A DNA stretch of 64,000 nt from Eutreptiella sp. 'Long Island Sound 2002'. Lineage: Eukaryota; Euglenozoa; Euglenophyceae; Eutreptiales; Eutreptiaceae. This document shows positions 43,301 through 53,230 of the stretch, one piece after another; within the stretch, counting starts at the first letter, position 1; each line of letters begins with the position of its first letter. Both the position numbers and the translations under genes were made by a program. Where the stretch lies: the NCBI GenBank assembly GCA_964036045.1, contig OZ038379.1, forward strand, positions 106,966,025 to 107,030,024, read 5' to 3'. The notes under the pieces are model-generated. The model did no database searches. It saw only the letters and a list, made by a program, of their open reading frames with translations, and was not told where the DNA came from.

Positions 43301-44135
43301 GACCAGGCCGCGGACGCAGCACGCGGCAGCCAGCACCAGACAATTGACGTCGATACCCCCGTTGACACACGCCACCGCGAATCCCCCCTCCCGCGACCGC
43401 CACAAGAGACCCCATCACCGGAACCCACGCGCGACAACGACGACCCCCCCCCCCCCAAACGCACACCGGCCCCCCCATCAGACCCCGCACCACCAGCCGC
43501 CGCACCGGCCGAACCCTACGCCCTACACAACCCTGCAGCGGTACGGCAGCACCTCCGGGGACTCGGGGAAAACGACGTCGTGCTGTGCCTCCGCACCTCC
43601 GGCACCAGCACCCGCATCCAGGCGGCCACTCTGATCCAGGCGGCCGACCCGGGGGAAGGCGCCCGAGACTTCCTCTTCGACGCCTTCCTCCACGTCGCCC
43701 GACACGACCGCCCCCCACGCGCCACCCCAGACGGCGAGAGCCCGCCCCCCACGGGGAGCCGGATCTGGGTGCCCCCCATCGACTGGGGGCGACACCTAGT
43801 CAGACACCCCGTGCCGCGGCGGGTGGACACCAAGGGCCACACCCGCTACCACGAGCCCAACATGGCCCACCCCCCACCTGGCGCCACCCCCGACAGCACC
43901 AAAGAGTGGGAGCGGGAACCATGGGTAGCCCGGATGGCCTTCCTGAGCAACTTCCGGCACCACGTCCCGGGGGACATCCCCACCCCCGACGAGCAACAGC
44001 CAGCCCCCTCCAAGTACATGACCCTCATGTACAATCTGCACTACACCCTCTCCACCACCAACTACCACGCACCCACCGACCACTGGGTGGTACACGGCAC
44101 CGACTCCCTCCTCCCCGCCGACTAGCCCCCCCCCC
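43301..44135 (+). CDS. Giant LINE ORF3: C48-like peptidase, N-terminal half
   Basis: Second half of the ORF that ends with TAG at 44,123-44,125. Conserved with the host LINE: the VVLCLRTSGTSTRIQ region, GARDFLFDAFLHVAR, RIWVPPIDWGRHL, NLHYTLSTTNYH (candidate catalytic His) and HWVVHGTDSLLP, where Asp-Ser-Leu recalls the DSL motif of Ulp1 peptidases. The expected Gln and Cys motifs lie beyond the inner LINE insertion, at 53,400-53,520. A 13-C run follows the stop codon; one extra C would restore the frame into the downstream half, apart from the TAG. Assignment to a Ulp1-like fold rests on motif order and is tentative. Confidence 0.5.
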
Positions 44136-44148
44136 CCCACACAGCCCA
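44136..44148 (+). repeat. 13-bp target-site duplication, left copy (inner LINE)
   Basis: CCCACACAGCCCA, repeated exactly at 53,218-53,230. Giant-LINE coding sequence lies outside both copies. Confidence 0.85.
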
Positions 44149-45621
44149 CTCCGGTGCCACCCCCTTGTCGCGGCGAACAAGGGACACCCTTCCCACGGGC
44201 CGGCTCAGCCCTGTGGATGAGGCTGAACTCGGCCCCCTTTCCTGCGCAAGGTCACTGAGCGCGCTGTGTCAGCGTTGCACTCAGACCAGCTACAGCCCCT
44301 CGATCATGGGCCAGGGAAGCCACACCAAAACAACAAAAGCAGCTCAGCGCGCCGACCAAAGAACAACAAGCACACAAACCCCTGAAAGTGGCTCCCCCCG
44401 GGCAAGCGGCCCCTGACCCTGCGGCCTCGGGCACCATGCATACATGGTGGGTAACTAGCGCCGTAACCAGAGGCTGGACGTCCAGCGCTGAGCCAGCCAT
44501 CCCGCGGAAAGGGGGAGGTCCCCCGAGCGCGGCCCGCCACACAACGACCACCGACAACCAGGGCCGGCGCCGTGGGATGGTACACCCCAACACAGGCAGC
44601 ACACACAGACCAAGAACAGAGCGCCGTCGGAGCGACCGCGAGAGGCGCGGCAGTGCGCGCGTACACAGCCCCACACACTCGCCGCAACAGCCACCACCCT
44701 CCCAGGGCCGCTCTCGGCCCACCCCTCGCCTCGCAGGCCCCACTACCAGCAGCTACGACTCTACCGCTGACGTCCAGACCGCCACCAACTGCCTCGGATG
44801 AGCACAAGGCCGACCCAGTAGTCACAGCGAATGGAGCAGGTGTCCACCGTTCAACGACTGCTACCTCAACGCGGCGGAGCTGGTCCCATCCTGAATGCGG
44901 CCGTGACGAATGGAGCTGGTATCTGGCAATGAACGACTAACTCCTCTACACGCCGGAGCTGGTCCCATCCTGACTGCGGCCGTGACGAACGGAGTGGGTA
45001 TCTAGCAAAGAACGTCTACCACCTCCACACGGCGAAGCTGGCTTCATCCCGATTGCAGCCGCGGCGAATGGAGCGAATGTCCGACAATGAACGACTACCA
45101 CCTCAACGCGGCGGAGCTGGTTCCACCCAGATTACGACGAATGGCTTGGCTGATGCACCACGGGACAGGCTTGCCACAGCCCGTGGGATCCACACCCAGA
45201 TCACCCTGAACCACCCAAAACTGTCCAGACGCCGATGTACGGGTGCTGGTTACGGGCATGACAGGAGTGCAGGCCAAGACACATGCGGTGGGAAAGTTAC
45301 AGTGCTAGCGGGTACATGAAGAGGCGAGATGTGTCAACTCCTCCTCTGCTGCCCCCGTGCCCCTGGCCATACCCCGACCCCCCTTGGACACTAACGGTCA
45401 AGCCTGCTACGAGGTGACAATGAAGCAGTAGTGCAGCAAGAAAGCCACAGACCGCTTCTGCGAATGCCACAGAATTACCGACGCAGCAGGGTGGCACTGA
45501 GGGGCTGCAACGCGCTGGTGCCTAAACTCGATGCGGTGACGCTGCGCTCTGCGTCTGTCCCCTCCTGTGACCTGTACGTGAGCCCACCACGCCTCCCAAT
45601 ACCCCGTACTATGCAGGTACC
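44149..45621. other. 5' UTR of inner LINE
   Basis: About 1.5 kb without a convincing ORF. It includes four 79-bp monomers (44,829-45,140) listed separately. Tandem monomers in the 5' UTR are known in several LINE lineages, where they carry the promoter; that role is inferred here. Confidence 0.5.
44829..45140 (+). repeat. 79-bp 5' UTR monomers, 4 units
   Basis: GAATGGAGC-type starts at 44,829, 44,908, 44,987 and 45,066, each followed by GGAGCTGGTCCCATCC-like sequence. The step is exactly 79 bp. The last unit is truncated. Confidence 0.9.
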
Positions 45622-46749
45622 ATGCCAGCTTTTACCTCCATCTCTCCGGAACAACAACGCGAGCAACTGCGACCCGCGGAGTCCTGGCCCTTCCTGCGCA
45701 TCACGTGGAGCCCCAATGACCGGCAGCTGCTCGGTGATGCTCGTCACTTCGCCACCAAGACGGATGTCAAGGCCATTCGCCTGCACGGGAACCCTCTTCT
45801 CATCGGCCCGCAGCTCTGGTGGTACGTGCTCACCGAGGGCTATGCGTCGGACCTGGAGGTGGAGGCCCTGCGGGAGCACAGCTCTGAGCACCAATGGCTC
45901 CCCTACCGTGAGCTGATGTCACGTTTCCTACGCTGGGCAGCCTCCGCGTCTGCAGAGGAGCGCACCGCCTTCCTGCACGGCTGCCGTGAGCACGCGACGG
46001 ACTTTGGCGACGCGCCCATCGCTGCGCTGGATTTCAATGGCATCGTTGAAGTGCTCGCTGGCATCTTCAAGGTCACGCCCAAGCTCTTGCGCGTTGTGGC
46101 GCTGCACTGGCTCGCCCAATGGCAGGCTGGGCGCGACGGGAAAACACTGGCGTATGCCAAGGCCGTCAAGTACAAGAAAGACAACGACAAGGTGGGATGG
46201 GGCTTAGGGCCAGCGCCGCTGTCCTGCAGAGAGTGGCAGACGGAGCTGCTCAAACACGAAACGTCGGGTCGCCTACTCACCCCTGACGCCAGAACCAAGC
46301 TGACAGCCCTGGCCCTCGTACCGGAAGCCAGTGCGGCCCCCAATTCAGCGACGTCCCCGCCGTGGAAAAAGCTGCTGCGTTCTGGTGCCCTGGTAGAGGA
46401 CGCGGATATGATCAGGCAGCTGGAAGGCCTCCGCACTCTCCCTGATGCGTCAGCCCCGCTAATCTCTGCCGCGCTCTCCTCCCTCATCACGGATTGTGGC
46501 TTCGACCTCGGCACCCGCGTGGCGATTCAACTGTCGCAGGCAAAAACGGCGGCAGAGCTCTCCCTCGCTGCCAACTCTGCCTGGACAGGCTGCACTTCGT
46601 CCCAGCGTCTTCGTTTGCGTGTGCATCTGGCCGAGTTCCTCAAGGAAGTCATAACGCAGTACGGCCCTGCAGTGGACTCGGCGGCGGTGAACACCACACT
46701 CGCGCGCCTGGCACCTGTCATCATGGCCGCCCAGCAGCGTGGATACTAA
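45622..46749 (+). CDS. Inner LINE ORF1a, unknown (gag-like by position)
   Basis: 375 codons from ATG 45,622. The sequence is globular, Ala/Leu-rich, with HQWLPYRELMSRFLRWAA and VALHWLAQWQAGRDGKTLAYAKAVKYKK in the middle and a helical C-terminus. I recognise no zinc knuckle, RRM or coiled coil. It ends in TAA at 46,747-46,749, and the next ORF continues in the same frame. Position before the endonuclease-RT ORF suggests an RNA-binding structural protein. Confidence 0.6.
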   Translation: MPAFTSISPEQQREQLRPAESWPFLRITWSPNDRQLLGDARHFATKTDVKAIRLHGNPLLIGPQLWWYVLTEGYASDLEVEALREHSSEHQWLPYRELMSRFLRWAASASAEERTAFLHGCREHATDFGDAPIAALDFNGIVEVLAGIFKVTPKLLRVVALHWLAQWQAGRDGKTLAYAKAVKYKKDNDKVGWGLGPAPLSCREWQTELLKHETSGRLLTPDARTKLTALALVPEASAAPNSATSPPWKKLLRSGALVEDADMIRQLEGLRTLPDASAPLISAALSSLITDCGFDLGTRVAIQLSQAKTAAELSLAANSAWTGCTSSQRLRLRVHLAEFLKEVITQYGPAVDSAAVNTTLARLAPVIMAAQQRGY

Positions 46750-47643
46750 TCGTGGTCAATTGCTGCCGCTGCAGTCAGCCGGTGTGATGCCCTGCCGCCT
46801 ACTGTACTGGGACCTTTATCCACAGCCGTGGATATTGAGACTTTCCGCCTCGGCATCCGGAATACCCTCGACCACCTCGTCACTACGGTGCAGCATGATG
46901 CGCTTGTCGAGAAGGTTACGGACGTACTCTCTTCCGCGGGCCCCGCGAGCACAGACTGGTTTGTGTCCGGAGCTTTACGACCGTCTGCCACCATGGCCGC
47001 TCGCGCACCGGGCATGGGAGCCCAGTCCTCAGTGCAGGCGAGTGCCTCACCTAAGCCCTGTGCTGCACGCGCACTCTCTCTCGCAACCCCTACGGTGGCC
47101 ACTGGCTTCCAGCCACCCACCTCGACGCCGGCCACGTCATGCATCCGCGTAAGCGGCTTGGACACCTGCAGCGCGGTGGAAGCCACAAGCAAGCTCAGTG
47201 TCGCCCTCGGGACGCCCATATACGTCGATCAAGAGGACATCAAGAGGGGCTACGCATTTGCCACCATATCGCCCGAACTGTACAACAACCTCTTCTCGCT
47301 TACCTCCAAGAGGGTGTTCGCATTCCCGTCGGGTACAAGCTGCACCATGTCCGCTCACGGGGCGAACAATGAGGCGTACATAGCGGATACTGATAAGCAC
47401 CTCAACGTGGCCCCTGCCCAACGACAGGTTGAGTCCGGGCGCCCGAAGCGGAAGCTGGTCACCACCCCCAAGCTCAACAAGTCCCAGCGTCGCCAACGCC
47501 AGGCGCAGGCTGCAGTGTCCAACCCCCCAGGGCCGAAGACGGCGGAATCGCAACTTCATGTCGCTCCGCCCCACGACCAGTCCACAGGGCGCCAAGTACA
47601 ATATGCCAGAGGACACACCTGGGACGGGTACCGTCAGAACTGA
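46750..47643 (+). CDS. Inner LINE ORF1b, unknown
   Basis: Open in the same frame as ORF1a directly after its TAA. Recognisable protein begins around VDIETFRLGIRNTLDHL. No ATG lies near the start of the frame; the first is near 46,993 (MAARAPGMG). Either the TAA is a nonsense mutation in one long ORF1 or the second part is made by readthrough. The middle has VALGTPIYVDQEDIKRGYAFATI, possibly a nucleic-acid-binding fold, and the C-terminus is basic with KRKLVTTPKLNKSQRRQRQ. Confidence 0.55.
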   Translation, partial: SWSIAAAAVSRCDALPPTVLGPLSTAVDIETFRLGIRNTLDHLVTTVQHDALVEKVTDVLSSAGPASTDWFVSGALRPSATMAARAPGMGAQSSVQASASPKPCAARALSLATPTVATGFQPPTSTPATSCIRVSGLDTCSAVEATSKLSVALGTPIYVDQEDIKRGYAFATISPELYNNLFSLTSKRVFAFPSGTSCTMSAHGANNEAYIADTDKHLNVAPAQRQVESGRPKRKLVTTPKLNKSQRRQRQAQAAVSNPPGPKTAESQLHVAPPHDQSTGRQVQYARGHTWDGYRQN

Positions 47644-47743
47644 CTCTTTCTTCCTCACCTGCTCCCAGCCTGCTGCTCCCCCATACTCTCCCTCCTAACC
47701 GCCCTTCAACACCTCGCCACCGCAGCCTCCCTGCAATCCCTGT

Positions 47744-48628
47744 ATGACAATGTCAACAACACCGCCGAGCAGCCAGCTAACGAGCATGTCACCCGCCCCA
47801 GTACGGCAGCGGTATGTCTCTCCTGTGGCACATACATGCCTGACTGGCACCGGTTGCCACGCAGTGGCAGTTAGGACCCCCCCAGTGGTCCAGCCCGCGT
47901 GTGTTACAGATGGACATGTTCACCCCAGTGTGCGGTCCCTCCTCAACGACATTCTGCGACAATCCCAACGGCTGCTGGACCGTGGTCCCATAGTGATGTC
48001 CCGCCCAGTCCAAATGGGTGATACAGTACTGATATTTTGGGACCGCTTGGAGACCTGCAGAGACCTCCCGGTGGCAGCACACCCGTACACATACCGTCGC
48101 ACCGGACATGCTGGCCCATGGAAACTCGAGCGCAGCGACGGACAGTACGTGACGAATGTAGTGGCACCCACTTGCACCACATGTGCCAGGCCCAGCACCA
48201 ACAGTGCCAGCATCATGGCCCCCGCCCCTGATGTCGTCTTGCCCCGAGTGTTTTGCCCTGAACCATCTCCAGCGCATGCTCTCACTACTGAGGCGTACAA
48301 CCAATGCTACGTTCTCGTTCCAGGGCACCCAGAGGTCGTTCATGCTGTGGATGATACTGCCCTCCCATGGGGCCATCCGTGTGTCCCCGCGAATCCGGAG
48401 CCAGCCATACCCCTCCCACGCCTGTCCCAGCTCACACCGCCTGCCCTAACAACTGACAGCCCTGACCTCACACCCATGCGTGTCCTCGGGGGCAACGTGG
48501 GTGGGTTGGAAGCCCAACTGTCACTCCTACGCCTATGGTTGGTGTCCCTCTCGCCCGACATTGTCACCCTGCAAGAAGTATGGAACACGCAGCTAGTTGA
48601 CCAACTCTTTCAGGGCCACATGCTGTAG
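47744..48628 (+). CDS. Inner LINE pol: N-terminal extension and first endonuclease motifs
   Basis: 294 codons from ATG 47,744. Most of it is a Cys/Pro/Thr-containing extension of unknown function. The last 45 residues are the start of an APE endonuclease: MRVLGGNVGGLEAQLSLL with the Asn, and DIVTLQEVW with the Glu. The frame stops at TAG 48,626-48,628 inside the endonuclease domain and resumes in the same frame, so the TAG cannot be a natural gene boundary. Confidence 0.8.
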   Translation: MTMSTTPPSSQLTSMSPAPVRQRYVSPVAHTCLTGTGCHAVAVRTPPVVQPACVTDGHVHPSVRSLLNDILRQSQRLLDRGPIVMSRPVQMGDTVLIFWDRLETCRDLPVAAHPYTYRRTGHAGPWKLERSDGQYVTNVVAPTCTTCARPSTNSASIMAPAPDVVLPRVFCPEPSPAHALTTEAYNQCYVLVPGHPEVVHAVDDTALPWGHPCVPANPEPAIPLPRLSQLTPPALTTDSPDLTPMRVLGGNVGGLEAQLSLLRLWLVSLSPDIVTLQEVWNTQLVDQLFQGHML

Positions 48629-51600
48629 AAAGCGGGCTCCGTGGAGGGCCAAGGCCGCGGGCTCGTGATTGGGTGGAGGCGCTCTCTATGCCCGCCCGGC
48701 ACTGACCCAGACCTTTTGCGCGACTCCAGGGAGGACCTGGCACTCATCCTCCCCACGACGCTGTATGGTGCCATCCTCGTGGTCAATGCACACCTCCCGC
48801 CCAAACTCCCAGACCGTGTGTGCCATGCCATCATGCGCGCCTGGTCAACTCTTCGAACCGCCACCAACCCCAAGTACGCCATCATCCAGGCGGACATGAA
48901 CATGCCGAGGAGTGGCCACACGCCACTGGCACAAGCCCTACGTCGAACCGGCGCACTAGCGCACTTCACCCCCCTACTGGCTGCCGACTGCGCCACCAAC
49001 TTCACTGTGGTCCAGGGTGTCCCGGCCGCCACAGCCATCGACCATGTGCTGGTGCACGGCATGTGGTCCAGCACACGTCATGTGCTGATACCCCTCAAGC
49101 ACACCCATCTGGCCATCCTCGCCGAGCTCACCCCGAGAGATGCCAAGCCTGACCCATACGCCTGGAAGCTGTTCCGGTGGCGCTCCACCCCCCGCGACCA
49201 CCTCCGCGCGCTGGCCCTGATACTCAATGTGGTCTGGGGATATCTGGCCCATACCCCAGCGAGTCCAGACCAATTCCTCCCAGTGTTTCTGCACTATGCG
49301 CGCCAGTATGCCCGCCTACGGGAGTCAGCACGGGCCATCATCGACTCTCTCAAACTACCGCCACCCCCGTATGACAGGTCCCAGCTGCACCGGGTGGAAG
49401 AGATGCTCCGGGCGCGCCACCTCGCCCATGAGCTGCAAACGAAGAGGGAAGCGCTGGCGCACGTGGCCGTGGATGCAGTAACCAAACGATTCCTGGCACC
49501 CCCAGGGAAGCCCCTGCGCCCGTACACTGGAATCCTCCCACACCCGGATGCCCACATGCCAAGTGTGCGTGACCAACTGCATGAGACGCACCGCCAGGCA
49601 CTAGAGATCCAACGTGACCGCCATGTACTGATCGACCACTCCGCCTTGGAAGCCCGCTCCTCACGTGAACCTTGGGACGCCCTCTTCCACCCACCCACCG
49701 ACCTGCCCCTATACCTCTTCCTGCTAGTACTGCATCATGGAGTGTCTCCGGCAGACAGAGGGGCCATTGACGGACTAGCGGCTGCGCTAGCCTCTGCGGG
49801 CCCACTGTCCCCGTACCGCATCACTGCAGCCATGCGCCGCCTCTCGTCCCTGGCGACAACAGTGGACAACTTCCCTCCGGCACTACTGCACGGCGCCGAG
49901 GGGGGCCTGCATGCCGCCTGTGTGCAACTGGCGCACCGCCGCCGGTCGAATCCAGAGTCTGTGATCAATGTCATCACCCAACTGGGGTCCTACAAGGGCG
50001 CTCCGAAGCCCGTCCACCTGTTCGAGTCCCACCGTCCTCTGTCGATCACATCGCCGCTTGCCGCCTTTGAGGCTGCCGCTGGAGGGCAGCTCATACGGAC
50101 CACGGCGGAACTGACTGGCAACGCCACTCCTGAGTTGTTTGCGTACAGGACCGAGGTGCAGCCCGCGTACATGGTGTTCGCCATCAGAGCAGCAGCGGTA
50201 CGAACACTCCTTCAGTGGAGCCTGGTGGCTATCTGCAAGTGGGACGAGTCCCACGCTTATTTTCGCATCCCGAGGGCAGCCGCGACACAGACATTGCGCC
50301 TGACGCCCGGGACCTGGAACTTTGGCGACTGGTTCACCGACTACTACACCAGCTTGCAGATTCGAGTACTCACAGATGTTGGATTCACAGCGCCGATAGT
50401 TACACAGGAAGGCGCCAATCAAGGATGTGCAGCGGCAGATCAATGCTTTCAGGGCACGCAAGCATGCCTCAACACGACCATGCGCCATTATGCAGATGTC
50501 GGCTTGCCGAGCATGCGTGGCCCCCTGCCATGCACACGGGCCAGCTTTAGCGACGACAGAATATTCCTGGCCCCCTCCATGCGTCGCCTGCTGCAAGCTA
50601 TAATGGATTGCGTTCATTGCTCGCGGGCCGTTGGACGCACCCCCAACCCTCACAAGCTGGAGTTCACCCTTGTCTCCCTGCAGGCAGGAGCCCCCATGCT
50701 AAAGCATACCGATGTGCCTGGTATGGACACCAGAACACAGCCACACGCTCCCACACTTGTGGGCATCCCCCTGCTACCCGGGCTGCCGGTCCGGAAGACG
50801 ATGGCCAAACTCATCCCCAAGTTCCGGCGCCAGCTGACCAGCATGCGAGCAGAAGCACACATGAACCCACTTCTGCGCATTCGCTCCTTAATGGCGTACG
50901 CTCTCTCAGCCCTTGACTTTGTCGCCCGTGGGTTCTTGTTCACGCCCTTGTCACTGGCCACTCTGCAGACACTGACTCGCCGGCACTGGCGACGCTCGTA
51001 CCGGCTTCCCAAGTGGACCCCTCATTGGTACCTTCACCGCCCATTGCATGCGGGTGGCCCAGGATGTCCAGACCTGCATATCAGGAATGCCATCCAGCTG
51101 ATGACCACACTGCTGCAAGCGTCTGTGGGCAGGCACCCACTGGCCCAGGCAGGAGCGAACTACCTGCTGCACAGTGGCCAGCACCTGACTGAGGGCCCGC
51201 TACTTCGGAGCCTCCTTGGTCCGTGTGGCATTCAGGTTCATGCAGTCCCCGGCCCGACCCTGGCGCCGTGCCTGCAGCACACACAAGGCTCCCTTGGTGG
51301 ACTGTGTGAACTGGATGTCGTCTACTTGGCGTATGACGCGGCGGTCTCGGGCAATTCTGTCGCTGGAGGGGCAGTATTCTGGCATCCTACGACCGGGGAG
51401 CTCATGACCATGCAGTTCGCTTGCCAAATCTTTCGCCCTTCAGGAACTGACGGCGAGTGGCTCGCACGCTTGGTCCCCCTGCAGGCCCTCAGTCGCTGGA
51501 GCGGCACGGTCGTGTACGTCACCGACGGCGCCAACTCATGCACTCGGCGGTTCACCAGGGGGCCCAGGTCGTCATCACTGCTCGTGCGTGGCTTCAAGCA

Positions 51601-52150
51601 CGTCCAGACCATGTGCGCCCACCTGCGTCATCGGGACTTCTGGGTGCATGCTCAGCATTCGTCACTCGCGACGGACATCCTGGCCAACCTCAATCGGCGG
51701 GCCCACACGCTGGCACACGAATATCGGGGACAAGCGCAGCCCTACCGCCTGCCCATCCTCGACGCTTACGCGGGATGCGCAGTGGCCACCGTCGACGGGA
51801 GCGTACTCTTGGACCCAGCGCGACATATGGAGGTCGTTCACAGCCGAATACTCACCACAGCACTGCCCTCCTTGGCGAATTGGGACACAGGACCGTGGAC
51901 GAGCCTGTACCTGGCGGACGACTTGAAAGAAGTGGATGTATGCCGAGCACTACAGCATCGTTTGTATGCCCTAGCACCGGCTTCACCGGGGGTTGGCTGC
52001 TACGTGTGCGCCTACTGCACCGTCTCCGTTCACAACCTGCAGTACCACTTACTCCACCGCTGCCCCCCAGCCTTTGTGGCTCTTCTGCGAGCAGCGGCCG
52101 CATTACGCTTCTGGTTCATCTTGGTCGCTATGCGAGCCACTTTCAGGTGA
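48629..52150 (+). CDS. Inner LINE pol: endonuclease, reverse transcriptase, RNase H
   Basis: 1,169 codons from 48,641. Endonuclease: RGLVIGWRRSL, YAIIQADMNMP (Asp/Asn), ATAIDHVLV (Asp) and HTHLAILAEL (His). RT: TQEGANQGCAAADQCF in place of the usual QGCPLSP box, then ASFSDDRIFLAPS with the catalytic Asp pair. RNase H: VVYLAYDAAVSGNSVAGGAVF (Asp), GTDGEWLARLVPLQAL (Glu), VVYVTDGANS (Asp) and SLATDILANLNRRAHTL as the final motif. Near the C-terminus, CYVCAYCTVSVHNLQYHLLHRC is a Cys/His finger. Apart from the upstream TAG this reading frame is intact, suggesting a fairly young insertion. Confidence 0.9.
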   Translation, partial: KAGSVEGQGRGLVIGWRRSLCPPGTDPDLLRDSREDLALILPTTLYGAILVVNAHLPPKLPDRVCHAIMRAWSTLRTATNPKYAIIQADMNMPRSGHTPLAQALRRTGALAHFTPLLAADCATNFTVVQGVPAATAIDHVLVHGMWSSTRHVLIPLKHTHLAILAELTPRDAKPDPYAWKLFRWRSTPRDHLRALALILNVVWGYLAHTPASPDQFLPVFLHYARQYARLRESARAIIDSLKLPPPPYDRSQLHRVEEMLRARHLAHELQTKREALAHVAVDAVTKRFLAPPGKPLRPYTGILPHPDAHMPSVRDQLHETHRQALEIQRDRHVLIDHSALEARSSREPWDALFHPPTDLPLYLFLLVLHHGVSPADRGAIDGLAAALASAGPLSPYRITAAMRRLSSLATTVDNFPPALLHGAEGGLHAACVQLAHRRRSNPESVINVITQLGSYKGAPKPVHLFESHRPLSITSPLAAFEAAAGGQLIRTTAELTGNATPELFAYRTEVQPAYMVFAIRAAAVRTLLQWSLVAICKWDESHAYFRIPRAAATQTLRLTPGTWNFGDWFTDYYTSLQIRVLTDVGFTAPIVTQEGANQGCAAADQCFQGTQACLNTTMRHYADVGLPSMRGPLPCTRASFSDDRIFLAPSMRRLLQAIMDCVHCSRAVGRTPNPHKLEFTLVSLQAGAPMLKHTDVPGMDTRTQPHAPTLVGIPLLPGLPVRKTMAKLIPKFRRQLTSMRAEAHMNPLLRIRSLMAYALSALDFVARGFLFTPLSLATLQTLTRRHWRRSYRLPKWTPHWYLHRPLHAGGPGCPDLHIRNAIQLMTTLLQASVGRHPLAQAGANYLLHSGQHLTEGPLLRSLLGPCGIQVHAVPGPTLAPCLQHTQGSLGGLCELDVVYLAYDAAVSGNSVAGGAVFWHPTTGELMTMQFACQIFRPSGTDGEWLARLVPLQALSRWSGTVVYVTDGANSCTRRFTRGPRSSSLLVRGFKHVQTMCAHLRHRDFWVHAQHSSLATDILANLNRRAHTLAHEYRGQAQPYRLPILDAYAGCAVATVDGSVLLDPARHMEVVHSRILTTALPSLANWDTGPWTSLYLADDLKEVDVCRALQHRLYALAPASPGVGCYVCAYCTVSVHNLQYHLLHRCPPAFVALLRAAAALRFWFILVAMRATFR

Positions 52151-52845
52151 TCGGAGGCACCCTCCTCTGCGACCACGAGGGCGAAGCTGTCTTTGGGGTT
52201 CAGGCAGACCTGTCCGTACCGGTGCTGCCTTCTGCGACCTACAGCGCTCACATCCTCTCTCTGACCGGGCTCTGGTACTCTACGTCGACTACGCGGACAT
52301 TGCAGCGTGTGGCCAACGTCAAACGTCAGGAGGTCCTCCGTCGGGTACTGCAGGCTGCACACACCACGAGACCGAGACAGACGCTGGAGGACCTCATGGC
52401 GTCGCTCCCCTGGAGCATTGCGGGACGTCAAGTAAGGTGGACGATGCCGCCCTACAGATCGCTGCCAGCGGCAGCCGTTCTATTTTCAGACCAGTGCCTC
52501 ACCTTTGAGTGTAGTGCAACATTGACACTGGTCCTACGGTCATTACCGTGGACCAGACTATTTCTGGCTGCAACGCCTGTCCTGCCCTTGACGGCACCCG
52601 AGGCTTCAGGTGCCCCGCTGTATGTCATCTGCACGCTGGGCCCCACACCAGGCACCGCTCCACATTTGGCTGCCAGGACCAGCGACGCCCATCCACACGT
52701 ATATATAATAGACTCTAACGAAGATCCAGAGTGGCTGTTTGCCCAGCACTCGCCCCTCCGCGTCGTCTGGCGCTGCGCCGGTCAACAAATAGTCATCACA
52801 CACGGAGTACCGTGGGACCAAACACTCTTCCATACAGCCGAGTGA
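52102..52845 (+). CDS. Inner LINE C-terminal ORF in a second frame
   Basis: The frame of the ORF 51,457-52,845 becomes protein-like only after about 52,100, where the pol frame ends. The ~245 residues include LGRYASHFQVIGGTLL, TLEDLMASLPWSIAGRQVRW and HPHVYIIDSNEDPEWLF, look globular and contain no low-complexity sequence. It overlaps the pol 3' end by about 50 bp, so expression by frameshift or termination-reinitiation is conceivable. Alternatively one indel split a longer pol. I do not recognise the domain. Confidence 0.55.
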   Translation: MTLLVHLGRYASHFQVIGGTLLCDHEGEAVFGVQADLSVPVLPSATYSAHILSLTGLWYSTSTTRTLQRVANVKRQEVLRRVLQAAHTTRPRQTLEDLMASLPWSIAGRQVRWTMPPYRSLPAAAVLFSDQCLTFECSATLTLVLRSLPWTRLFLAATPVLPLTAPEASGAPLYVICTLGPTPGTAPHLAARTSDAHPHVYIIDSNEDPEWLFAQHSPLRVVWRCAGQQIVITHGVPWDQTLFHTAE

Positions 52846-53217
52846 ACCAAGCGACTATCACCCAGAGTTGTGCATGTCAGTGCTGTGCAGGGTAAGGAGG
52901 CATGCACCTGAACGCACTGGCACATACCAAGCACCACCCACACAAGAACGCCCAGCACCCGGCACACAGCGTGGGACAAGGCGCAGCTCCGAGCAGCGGA
53001 TCCCGGCGTGCCTTACAGACAGTGCCGCGAACACGCCACGCGCGATGTGCGGCGCGACGGCGACGACGAGCTGCCAGTGCGGACCAAGACACGCGCATGG
53101 CGCAGCCGTTGGGTGACCGGCGGCGCCTGTGCCAGACGGAGACCACCAGCCAACCGTCGGGGCGTGCGGCCCCCAAAAGGGGCAAATATCGTCAGGTCAT
53201 CTCTACCCCTACCTCTA
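52846..53217 (+). other. 3' UTR and tail of inner LINE
   Basis: 372 bp without an ORF of its own; the ORF 53,129-53,689 spans the junction into giant-LINE sequence. It ends in ATCTCTACCCCTACCTCTA, an irregular TACC-rich tail, directly before the second target copy. Confidence 0.6.
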
Positions 53218-53230
53218 CCCACACAGCCCA
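53218..53230 (+). repeat. 13-bp target-site duplication, right copy (inner LINE)
   Basis: CCCACACAGCCCA, identical to 44,136-44,148. Giant-LINE ORF3 resumes immediately after it. Confidence 0.85.

Larger units (their letters stand above)
44149..53217 (+). mobile_element. Inner LINE (plus strand), 9.07 kb
   Basis: A complete non-LTR element inserted into ORF3 of the giant LINE. Order: 5' UTR with 79-bp monomers, two gag-like ORFs, an APE endonuclease-RT-RNase H ORF, a C-terminal ORF in another frame, a 372-bp 3' UTR and a tail CTCTACCCCTACCTCTA just before the right target duplication. It is unrelated by eye to the host/giant LINE proteins, and its codon use is less extreme. Defects seen are an in-frame TAA (46,747-46,749) and a TAG (48,626-48,628). 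Confidence 0.88.
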
